Source: Owenia fusiformis
Lineage: Eukaryota; Annelida; Polychaeta; Sabellida; Oweniidae
DNA: 64,000 nucleotides
Assembly: GCA_903813345.2 (NCBI GenBank)
Contig: CAIIXF020000011.1
Location: forward strand, 4,614,571-4,678,570
Direction: 5' to 3'
How positions within the stretch are numbered: the stretch's first letter is position 1; the number at the start of each line of letters is the position of its first letter. Both the position numbers and the translations under genes were made by a program. This document shows positions 54,877 to 64,000 of this stretch, in pieces. The notes below the pieces were generated by a model, which ran no database searches, was not told the origin of the DNA, and saw nothing but the letters and a program-made list of their open reading frames with translations.

Positions 54877-56706
54877 GGGATGTTTCAGCTATTCGGAATC
54901 TGAAAGTGAGCTTTACAGGGAAAGTGAAAGTCAGATTTCAGGGGTCATGTCATAAGGGTTTAGAAAGAAACAACAATTTATTTCCAAAATTTATTTCAGA
55001 ATTTTATCCGTGTGTACACTCCACTAGTTACTCTCAAACTCAGATGAAGATAACTCAATACCTAATATTAGACTCAATTATTATCAAGAGAATCATAAAC
55101 AATAATGAATACATACCTTTCTGTTCCGACATTTTACAGTCAATTCCTGTGAAGAGTGAACATCAATGAAGAAGGCAATAAGTGTTTGATTTATATGAAT
55201 AGTATTAAATACTTCAATGAATGTATTGTATACATACAAATACTATATATAGTCTACTCTCATACTATATACCCATTGAAGCTTTTGAAATAGATCCTGA
55301 GTTGTTTAGGCAATTTGTTCGGGGAGAATGTCAAAAATAGTGAAGTATTTTTATGATTGTATTTTCAGTAGAATGCGCACTTTGAACCTAAGAGAGAAGC
55401 ATGCACTAGTTGCATTGCTTATGTTTCTAGCTGCACCACCACCAGAAGGCCTTCAAAGTGAGATAATTCCAACCCTATTGTTTTTATTGGCGCCTCCTCC
55501 AGATCCGTTGTTAAATTTTCGTAACAGATTGGGCGCAGATAACAACAATTGGCAAGGATGAGATGTCCTTGGATTATTTGAAAAACACCCATATGAGTCT
55601 TTTGAAACTGTTGGTGAAACAGTTAATACGTTTCATGAGATGGTTGGTAATTTTCTGCCTAGAACTTTTGATATGCGACATAACATGTCACCTCACAATA
55701 GACTACTCCTCACATTGATCTGGCTGAGATCGTACCCTTGTTATCCTCTACTCTCCTTGATGTTCGGTGTTAACATTACAACTGTGTCACGAGTCATTAA
55801 TGACGTTTGGCCAATATTATGGGAACTATATGCATCCAATGTACGCTGGCCATCTCTTGAAGAATGGAATGCAATGAGGAATAATTGGAATGATCTCCCA
55901 TTTGCAATTGGCTCTATTGATGGAACATCCCATGAAATTAACAGGCCAGAAAATGAACCCCAAGCACTTTTTTACTCTGGAAATAGAGGATACCATTGTA
56001 TGCATACCCAAGTAATAGTAGATAATAACAATGACCTTCATTATGTCCATAGTGGCTTTTTAGGTCATATGAATGATGCACAAACATTTGGCTATATGGC
56101 AAATATTGGGCCCGGGGGACCTTTAGTATTCCCTGAAGACTGTAGACTTTTAGCTGATAAAATATATCCATGTCGATACCCACTCCTTAGGAAGTATAAA
56201 AGTTTTGAAATACGCAGAAAACCCCTAAATTTACGTAAAAAATGTAAGCGGCTAAACAGAAAAATTGGGAGTAGGCGGAGTTATGTAGAGCATGTGATTG
56301 GTCACATCAAGGTTTTTAAGGTTATAGGTACACTTTTTCGCCACCCACGACAACATCTGGCAAAGCTCTCAGAATTGCCGGTCTTAGTATAAGGAGGGTT
56401 AATCTCTGAGACTACTTAAACTGCTCAATCAACTGTTCTATCAATACATGTAATATTCAGTACAAGAGAATATACTTTGTGTCATATTTCTAATAAATGT
56501 AATCCACAGCGAATAACAAATAAAAGCATCTTGAAATTATTTTAATGTTGCTATATTCTCTAAAAAGCACATTTAGCTTTGAAACTATTGATTTATCAGT
56601 TATAATAAACGTTTAATGCAACTGAACTTATGACATGACCCCTGAAATCTGACTTTCACTTTCCCTGTAAAGCTTACTTTCAGATTCCGAATAGCTGAAA
56701 CATCCC
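54877..56706 (+). mobile_element. 1.83-kb Harbinger/ISL2EU-type DNA transposon
   Basis: TIRs of about 80 bp begin GGGATGTTTCAGCTATTCGG and pair with CCGAATAGCTGAAACATCCC. TA stands at both borders (54875-54876, 56707-56708). The LINE frame is only restored with a 2-bp TA duplication, not the 3-bp TWA usual for Harbinger; this points towards ISL2EU-like relatives. It encodes one DDE transposase and no Myb/SANT second protein. Confidence 0.85.
55328..56392 (+). pseudogene. DDE (DDE_Tnp_4 / HARBI1-like) transposase with one in-frame stop
   Basis: The frame runs from the ATG at 55328 through one TGA (55559-55561, in GGA TGA GAT) to TAA at 56390-56392, about 354 codons. A helix-turn-helix-like region (NRLLLTLIWLRSYPCYPLLS, then FGVNITTVSRVI) precedes the catalytic core. 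D in AIGSIDGTSHEI, D in GHMNDAQTFG and E in SYVEHVIGHIK form the expected DDE triad, all present. The Q-x-x-x-x-F-Y-S-G-x-R-G-Y-H block (about 30 residues after the first D) is typical of this group. The stop would cut off the catalytic domain, or translation could start at ATG 55640. Confidence 0.88.
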
Positions 56707-56742
56707 TATTATACTTATCATTACATATATTGGGGAGACCTC

Positions 56743-57768
56743 TTACGTTCCAAAAGCCTGTGACCAATTTATCCTATTGTTGACTATTATTGGCATTAAC
56801 GGGGAGCTTTTTGAGGCCCCTTTACGGTTGGGTTGTGTGGCCTTGGGATTGGGTTTGGATCTAGAATTGGGCTTGGGTTCTTGAGAAGCATTCATACGTA
56901 ACGATGCTGGGGTTGGCGAAGAGCGTTGTTGACTCGGGATCTCAATCACACTCGGTGTTGTTGTATTCTGCTGTGCCGAATTCAAGACATGTTGAGTTTC
57001 ATTTCCCTGTAGTGATTTAACGTGAGATTGCACAGACTGATTAATCATTCTGCGCATTAAGCGCTCCTGACTCAGAGTTTCAGGAGATTTTGCAACATTG
57101 ATATACACTGAGTTAAACTTGGCAGTGTTTTTTAACACACGCTTCTGCTTTAAAATTTTGTGGAGGTCATTGTTGTTTTTTACTGGTAGTATGGTGACTC
57201 TAGGTCTCGTTGCTCCAACTCGAACGCTTCCTACGCGCCTTGCAGGGCCTATTTGTAACTCATCCGTTTTAAAACCAAGGCCATTGGATAAAAGATCGTT
57301 CACGCTAGTTGACTCGGGAAGATTAAAGATCGCTAATTCAGGTTTTTGTTGAGGGGTTATTGAAGCACTCCTGTTGTAGACTTGGGGATTTCGGTTTTGA
57401 TTTGGTCCAATCGAGAGAGGGACGACGTGACCTGTTGTTCAATTTTATCCATACGTTCGTTCACTTCATTCGATACCCTTGAAATATTCCGCCCAAGTTC
57501 GTTTCGGATTGATATTTCTGAAGTAGACACCACGTCAGTAGCAATTGCCCTAATGCGATCATCCTGTTTATCCAGAGTCCAAAACACGGTTTAACATGTT
57601 AAAAATCGTATTTAATGTTACTGTTTGCGATGGATCATTGACAGTAGAGCTACCAGAAGTCTGCTTTAGTCGTTTATTTACCTGGTCGCCATCTTGGATG
57701 TCCTCGTCATCAGGGCGTGACCGTTTCAAGAACGGATTATTCGATGAAATATCCATATTTGACGCCAT
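56743..57768 (-). pseudogene. LINE ORF1 (coiled coil and RRM-like domain) with two frameshifts
   Basis: ATG at 57768 begins MASNMDISSNNPFLKRSRPD. A frameshift near 57590 leads to LDKQDDRIRAIATDVV...EVNERMDKIEQQVTSSLSRL, a coiled coil. A second near 57370 leads to PELAIFNLPESTSVNDLLSN and RPRVTILPVKNNNDLHKILK, an RRM-like fold as in LINE ORF1 RNA-binding proteins, followed by a basic Ser/Pro/Asn-rich tail (SRSKPNPKATQPNRKGASKS). It stops just before the endonuclease start (WNVRGLPN), as in LINEs with adjacent ORFs. Confidence 0.75.
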
Positions 57769-57960
57769 AATCCGTTTAGGTATCACAATAAGTAGCTTAT
57801 ACACTTTCTCGAGCCTTCAAATACTAAAATATATTACTAGTCCACTAGAAATTGTACAAAAAAGTTTCACTAAAATGTCCACGTCTCTTGCTTTTGGCGC
57901 ATGCGCATGGTTTGAGCCTCCTATCTCAATATCAACATAACTAATGCACATTTTCACAGT

Positions 57961-58542
57961 TGTTTGGTGTTCCCTGGTAAGGAAAGATGATTTACCGAAA
58001 TTTTCAAATTTTTCAAATGTGTTCCCGTGCTAGAAGTATTCTTTGAAGTTTACCAGAATCACTCTCACTTTATGGTATAATGCTGTCTCTAGGGACCATA
58101 ACACTCAAAATGTATGGTTCCGTAATACACGTTTACATATGGTGCTCGTTTTGATATATGTATTAACTCATGGAGTACATTCGTCGCCAAGAAAAACAGC
58201 TTGAAATATCATGGTACTTTTTCCAGTAATTTTTTTGCTAATTTATTAACTCCAGTTCCACCTTAATTTGATTACGACTTTGATTTCAATCTGACTGGTC
58301 ACGCCTTGTCTCAAATGTGGCTGTACGTATTTATATAGCAGACTGATTTGAACTTTCAGAATTTTGTTTCTAATTAAACCCTCATGAGCATTGAGTGAGT
58401 TGCGTTTACATTCTTGTGAGAAGCATTTCTGATTCATTTGAAATTTACAGATTGACCTACATATAGATTTAAGATTCAATCGCCAACTTGATATTTCTGA
58501 TCATATATTATATAATTTGAGGGTAATATTTGCTTGCCAGTG
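57961..58542. other. Non-coding, nothing recognised
   Basis: No supported exon or element border. Confidence 0.35.
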
Positions 58543-59924
58543 TTCACGCCTAACCATCGACAAGGTACAGTCACGTGACAGTGACAAAATATACCGTAGT
58601 ATACTTTTGATGTACGATGTCACTATTATCTGATTTTGAGCAAAGACTACGATGTAGGTTTGATGCAGGTTTTCAAAAATAAATTTGAGGAATACATAAA
58701 GGATTTCATGTTTGATTTCGCGTGTATTCGATTTCAAAGACATTTATTTTTCTAATTACGTTAAAAGATCTTGGAGCAGTGCTCGATTTTTTTCGTTGTA
58801 AGTCTACCCATACTAATGTTCGGTTGGAAAAATGTTGTTTTTTACACATTTCCTTTGATAATTTTCTCCCCTGACGTCTCAGAGTGTCGAATATTTTTAT
58901 GAGAATGTGTTTCTCTAAACTACACAGTTTAAGACGGGTGAAGATTTAATAAGTATTCATGCATTTGGTATAATTTAAAAAATCAGACATGTAAGTTGTC
59001 AACTCACAGTGTATGTTGTCCCTGTAATTGAAATACATTCGAGTTATACATCAAACATTGCAATATGATTTAATTTCAAAATGCTTTTATGCGTAACAAG
59101 TAATGTTCAACGAAAATGCTCCTTTATTCCCGTACAGATAAACAGGTAAAAGTGATTTTTTCGTTGAATGCTATTTTATTTTATGAAAGTGTTAATATGG
59201 TGATTAATATGTGACCGTGGCGTGTTATCTTCCGACCTCTTTGACCACTCGGCGTCGGTACGTTTCGTTATGTTTAGTTGCACTTATATGAATTTTTAAT
59301 AATCTTAAGGAGTTCATGGAGAGATCTATACTAGCTAATCCAAGATGACTTTCAAAATTCATGCTACAGGGTGTCCCGAAAGTATGGGCCCCCTAGGCAG
59401 ACATATAACAATGTCTCCATAGTATGTGTCATAAATCATTTTAAAGCTCATTCAAAGTTACATTAATTTGCCGAGTATCATGGTTCAACTCACAAATGGG
59501 AAAAAGTTACAGGAATTTAAAAAGTTAGTGTTTGGCCAAATTTAAAGTCAGTTTTACACCAAAACAATAGTCGGTGTGTCTCCTTAGCCGCCATGTTAAC
59601 AGCAGCAATACTTTCCATATATGACCTTAAACAGGCTTCAAATAGGGATATGGCGTTTTGTAATCCTCATAAAACCTTTTTAAGGCATAAGAAGAGTTTC
59701 CTTGGAATATATACCCTAAACGTCATCTTTTTAGAACTCAATATCCATCCTATCTTCCAGAATAGCATCCACATTTTCTGTCACATTCAGGTCAGGGCTG
59801 TTTCCGGGATACTGAAATGAATGTTTTTGGCAAAACGCTAATTTTTGAAATGCCTGTTACTTTTTACCATTTGAACCATCATATTTGGCAAAAATGGCTT
59901 AAAAATGATATATGACACATACAT

Positions 59925-60072
59925 AGAGGATATCCTATGATTTATGAGTGATATGATTTTTATCCACGAATGGATATGATATCTGCACGAGCGAGCGTAG
60001 CGAGAGAGTGCAGATATCAATATCCATGAGTGGATTAAAATCATATCACGAGTAAATCATAGGATGTTCTTT
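59925..60072. repeat. Palindromic repeat with GAGCGAGCGTAGCGAGAGAG loop
   Basis: ATCCTATGATTTATGAGTGA pairs with TCACGAGTAAATCATAGGAT, and TGATATCTGCAC with GTGCAGATATCA, around the loop. Nested inside the mariner-like element. Confidence 0.8.
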
Positions 60073-60200
60073 TTATTCCATAGTTAAAGTCATCATCAGA
60101 ATCGTCGGAAATTAAGTTATTTAATTCGAATTTCCAAACGATCCGGCGATGTTGACACTTAGCCTCGTTTTGAGTCTGAAGTAGCAAAAATCCATAAACC

Positions 60201-60220
60201 ATCGCATACGACGTCGTATG
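60201..60220. repeat. Perfect palindrome CATACGACGTCGTATG
   Basis: 16-bp perfect palindrome whose half CGACGTCGTAT equals the terminus of the 1.33-kb elements (ATACGACGTC). It could be two abutting ends left by an excision, or coincidence. Confidence 0.5.
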
Positions 60221-61086
60221 TCATGGCTAAAAAACCGTATGTTATGGTTAAGTGAAAATTTGTCAAAAATATCATATTTTACCACTGATTACAAAAATAC
60301 CGTTTTAATGTTCACATGTTATCCTATGAATATCATGCTAACTATGGAATAATATGGAGAAACTGGTATATGTCTGCCTGGGGGGGGGGGTACTTTGGGA
60401 CACTCTGTATATCTGGAAAGTGCAGAAGTTCAAAAGCCAGGTTATGGAACACAAAAAAAGAATTAGTAACATTGAAATTTAATCATATCAATGACAATTT
60501 CATGGATTAACGGAGAAAACATTAGTCTAAGAGTAAATATATCTGATATGCCTATTATTGTTATTATTACTTTATTATCAAATATGTTCCTTCTGTTACA
60601 CGTGCATCATAGCATTTCATTCACTGTAAAATTAACTGTGAATCGAGATCTGTAAGGCCAATGTGACAACATACATTCAAGTTGACAACATACATTATCT
60701 ATTTTTCGTAGTAGCATCCAAAGTAAAAAGCATTTTGCATTAACTCTGGATGTATATTTTTATACTTATCTTAAGTTGTGTTAGTCGTAGTTTGGCTGTT
60801 ATTTGCATAGCAAAACAAAAATTAGAGAGAATTTTGCGAAATTCAGTCAAGATTTAGAGATCCCTGACGTACTGGGTAGATCTATAACAAGATATTGAAG
60901 TTGCTGAGGATCATTTGAAGTAGATATGCATATTTGCGACTTAATTATAAATCGAATACAACAACTACCTGATGATGAACTGATACAATATTGATCAAAT
61001 CAATGCTAGTTCTTTCCTTGCTTCCTCATTCTAGAAAATGGCGATCTAAAATGGCGGAAATGACATTGTACATCAAAAGTGTACTG

Positions 61087-62398
61087 ATACGACGTCAGAT
61101 ACTGTACATCGCGGCATTTTACTGCATTTTTAATGCGTACTTACTTTTAAAACCGCAATATCTCGACAGCAACATCATATTTTTCTACAATTTTTCGTCA
61201 TCAGTTGAACACGTATGTCCATGAAATATTTTGCCTATCAGAATTACAAATAATTGATTTGGGACTTTTTAAATGAGAATCACGCAAGCCGTATTATGCG
61301 ACTTTCTATGCTAAAACCGGGTGTCGACTGTAACATTTTGAAGAAAAGTGATTTTAATTTTAAACGAAAAAGGAAGATAACTTTTTCATTTCCCAACCGA
61401 TCTTTCTCAAATTTTCGCAATATTTAAATTCACTATTTTAGAAAAGACAAACAGATTCTGTGTGATGACGTCATAATATAACAATGCTAACTTAACGCTT
61501 ATATTTATGCAAAAAAAGTGTCGACAGGCAGAATTTCGTACCAACAAGATATATATTTTGATCAATTAAACATTAAATCGTTTGAAAGGTGAATTATTCT
61601 TTTTTGATTCCTGAAAGGCATATCATATTCTATATTTTTATCAAAAAACTATATCATTTCGATTAGAATTCAGTCTGTAAGAAGTATAAATTGAAAGAAA
61701 TATGAAGTGAAGCCATGTGAAAAATTCACAAAATTACGTTTCATTTTTTGAGTTCAAATATTTCTAATTAAGGGATAAACATTCAAAACGTTCCAATGTT
61801 TCAGCATGTTCTTTTAAATATACCCCTTACTACATACAATTAATTTCATTTAATTTGAACCAGTATACGAGATAGACATCGTTTTATCACCGCAACCCCA
61901 AGTGAAGCCTTTACAAAATAAGACGTTACGCCGTTAGCGTATTATATGTTCTCCTTTATTATTCATTGCTTTAAATAAATAAAACTAAATATTCGAGTTA
62001 AAATAAATAACAAATAATGCATTTAACAATCCTTAATATCTTCCCGTCTGTGTTTATCAGTTGAATATGACAATGGGCATTGTGAGAGAGTCTAGAAAGA
62101 CGGTGCGACAACGAGAGCGCAGGGCCGAAAAGCGCGACAAAGAAGAAAACGGGTAGGGTTTGAAATGTCTACTTTCTGGTGATTTTAATTCTATATATCG
62201 TGACACAACCTTTTTGGATATAGAATTGTATTGAAGCGCACACTAATCTGAACAAAACTTGAAGTTTTTAAGAAGATTCCACGAATATTAAAACGTTTGC
62301 AATTACTTGGAGGAGCATTGCGCATATTTATGGCGTAAATCTTTGCATTTTGTCGGTAAAATGAACAATTACACTGTTACGCCGTGATGTACAGTATC
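61087..62398 (+). mobile_element. 1.33-kb TIR element, copy 2 (right end truncated)
   Basis: Starts ATACGACGTCAGATACTGTA like copy 1 (49059) and follows it to ...CCGTGATGTACAGTAT, where the last ~13 bp of the TIR are missing and the sequence passes into the arm at 62398-62456. Contains the basic short frame at 62068-62157. Confidence 0.75.
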
Positions 62399-62456
62399 AT
62401 TACGGTATATTTTGTCACTGTCACGTGACTGTACCTTGTCGATGGTCAGGCGTGAC

Positions 62457-63302
62457 ATTGGTACATTGAACATTTGAAACTACACGAGGAGTTGCCAAAA
62501 AACTAAGACAAAACGGAAGTAACTTGAAAATGACAACACATACTTAAATAATACTCGAATTCTTGAAAGGAACATTAATCAACCCCCCCCCCTTCCAATA
62601 GTTTAATTTTGCCACCTTAAAAGAGAGCTTCACCTGTAATATACTTAGCACTCGCGATATTAATTTAATACACGTGTACAAAGATAATACTGTTTTGCGT
62701 GTTCTATAATTGTTAATGTAACTGCTTTCAAATGTTTTTCTTTCAAATGTTTTTCTATGAATAAAAAAGGAATAAAAAAATATAATAAAATAAAAAGAAA
62801 AGCTGTATTGTAAACAACATCAGATGGCAGTATCCTTAATATTAAAAACACCAAACAAACAGTTCGAGGAGTACTGAAGCATCATGAATTATTTATCGTA
62901 TTTCCTTTAAATACAGTAAGTTGTAGGTAAATTCGACCTGTATATCATTTTACTCTGGGTAGCTGAAGGCGTTTATAGCTACTTCAAGATATAAAGTACA
63001 CACTTTGTTTTTATTTCACAATTTAGCCTCATGTAAAACATTGTTTTAAAATCAAATTAAGTGTTATTCGTTATTCTAAATATTGCAATCAGTTTGAGGT
63101 GTTCAAATACATATTTTCAGGTGTTTAAGTATTCCCATAAGTTTCAGCAGGTGTTTGTACCAGACTGTTTCAAGTCATTTACAAGTAGTAAGGAGTAAGT
63201 TATGTTATCAGACCCCTTTCCAGCTTTTCCCGAGAGGGGCTCAGTTTTTTAAAAAAATCCTGGCTACAGGCCTAGGTATGGCCAACAAGACAATAGTCTT
63301 AC
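62457..63302. other. Presumed intron of the PLAC8 gene, nothing recognised
   Basis: AT-rich. 63252-63275 has a CCTGGCTACAGGCC end of the CAGGCCC family. No next PLAC8 exon (entering in phase 2) was found. Confidence 0.4.
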
Positions 63303-63441
63303 CTGGATCCCAAGAGAGACCTGAGTCGTACTCTAAGGGCAATGATGCCACCAGGGACGCAGCATCCAACACACATGTTCTCCCCGATACGCTTGCTAAC
63401 CATGCATAACAGACATGGTCCGCAGAAGATTCCACACAGAC
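63303..63441 (-). CDS. PLAC8-domain protein, one internal exon
   Basis: On the minus strand TTTACATATGTTCATAG precedes, and GTAAGA follows, a 139-base exon. It enters in phase 1 and leaves in phase 2, reading LCGIFCGPCLLCMVSKRIGE, NMCVGCCVPGGIIALRVRLR, SLLGS. The pattern F-C-x-P-C-x-x-C...(R/K)-x-G-E-x-x-C-x-G-C-C-x-P-G...L-R...R is the core of PLAC8 (cornifelin-like) proteins, small Cys-rich proteins linked with membranes. The N-terminal exon and the C-terminal exon (usually with a second Cys cluster) are not seen, so the call is a fragment. Whether the gene is functional cannot be told. Confidence 0.82.
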
Positions 63442-64000
63442 CTATGAACATATGTAAAGAGCTTTGCATTGAACATGATTAATAGGTGAAATATTAAATT
63501 GGCACAATTTTATAAGGGCTTTCCTTATGCATGAAACGGATTTTGAATAAGTTTTTTTCGAGGTGAATTTTGACCTCAATGAATCGGTTTTTGAACTCAA
63601 TACACTTTTTCCGCAAACGCGAACTACGTGTTATCGGTGAATTGGATCAAAAGGGGTTACATAGATTTTATTATCACAAAAATACAACAATTTTTATGGC
63701 CAGTTTTTTTAATGGGGTCATCCTGTCTGGATAAGAACTGAACATCTCGCACATAATATAGTCTTGCTTTCATGGACCCTTATCTATACAACAAAAGGGC
63801 TTGGAGCTAGACTACACATAATACTGTAGGTCTGGGTCAAGTTACATCACGAATGAATAATTAACGTTTAAATCAAATGATCCTACGGCTAGGTCATGTT
63901 ATATTGTATTACTTTTCATATTGTTTTATTGTCAGTTTGAATAGTTCTACAACTTTTATTAGTTTAAACGTCGAATTGTTCATCGTGGCAAGCCACGCCC
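63442..64000. other. Non-coding, nothing recognised
   Basis: Upstream side of the PLAC8 exon. No first exon in a fitting phase was seen. Confidence 0.35.

Larger units (their letters stand above)
53110..57960 (-). mobile_element. Degenerate LINE (ORF1 and endonuclease), broken by two later insertions
   Basis: Read on the minus strand: 5' region (to about 57960), ORF1 (57768-56743), endonuclease start (56745-56709), Harbinger-type insertion (56706-54877), endonuclease (54874-54669), TTAA MITE (54664-53908), endonuclease end (53903-53248) and a trailing frame-shifted stretch to about 53110. Taking out the two insertions and one copy of their target sites (TA and TTAA) makes the endonuclease frame continuous across both joints. 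No reverse-transcriptase motif was found downstream, so the copy is truncated or the domain decayed. Confidence 0.8.
59367..60407. mobile_element. 1.04-kb mariner-like element without transposase
   Basis: The ends CAGGGTGTCCCGAAAGTATG and (reverse) CAGAGTGTCCCAAAGTACC lie between TA dinucleotides (59365-59366, 60408-60409). The interior has no transposase and carries the palindrome at 59925-60072. Confidence 0.75.
58543..62456. mobile_element. Possible 3.9-kb element with 58-bp TIRs (composite)
   Basis: GTTCACGCCTAACCATCGAC...GTACAGTCACGTGACAGTGA...CAAAATATACCGTA at 58543-58600 is inverted at 62398-62456. Between the arms lie the mariner-like MITE (59367-60407) and copy 2 of the 1.33-kb element, whose right end is cut at the right arm. 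No clear target duplication, so this may instead be two solo ends. Confidence 0.5.

Noticed and set aside
63155-63409. 84-codon plus-strand frame and a second minus-strand frame over the PLAC8 exon
   Set aside because: Shadows; only the third minus-strand frame gives the PLAC8 pattern and fits both splice sites.

Overview
This is a window of animal nuclear DNA. It is AT-rich, the genes are split by GT-AG introns, and most of the sequence is interspersed and tandem repeats. A secreted Tyr/Gly-rich protein with calcium-loop motifs, a uronyl 2-sulfotransferase-like enzyme, a PLAC8 exon, a tRNA-headed SINE and many TIR transposons suggest a lophotrochozoan, most likely a mollusc. The species cannot be told from sequence alone. 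There is no bacterial-type operon, CRISPR array or rRNA.

Layout. 1-297: the C-terminal end of an unrecognised protein (+). About 5550-33328: a minus-strand gene rebuilt here from six exons (33328-33178, 30404-30254, 12148-12015, 11348-11297, 7323-7296, 6107-6029). All five intron phases agree and the last exon ends in a stop. It encodes an acidic, tyrosine-rich C-terminal region like a receptor tail. Two plus-strand genes lie inside its introns: a three-exon gene for a 126-aa secreted Tyr/Gly-rich protein (8771-10750), and a three-exon gene for a 156-aa secreted Cys-containing protein (17235-27240). The second gene's intron 2 holds a 7-kb transposon with about 530-bp terminal inverted repeats. 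37504-42487: a nest of foldback elements, MITEs and SINE copies. 45054-48290: a uronyl 2-sulfotransferase-like gene (-). 49059-62456: two copies of a 1.3-kb TIR element, and a LINE (-) broken by a TTAA MITE and a Harbinger/ISL2EU-type transposon. 63303-63441: one PLAC8 exon (-).

The most unusual observation is that several minisatellites are built from splice junctions of the genes they sit in. Exon 12148-12015 has a ~80-unit 21-bp array of copies of its own 3' splice site on one side and ~12 copies of its own 5' splice site on the other. The whole intron before exon 30404-30254 (apart from a hAT insertion) is made of 87-bp repeats, each a copy of that exon's start plus its acceptor. Both introns of the secreted Cys protein begin with arrays whose units copy the donor region. 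This suggests repeated tandem duplication across exon-intron borders, possibly with effects on splice choice.

Limits: everything was read by eye. Exon models rest on splice signals, phase and open frames, not on transcripts or searches.
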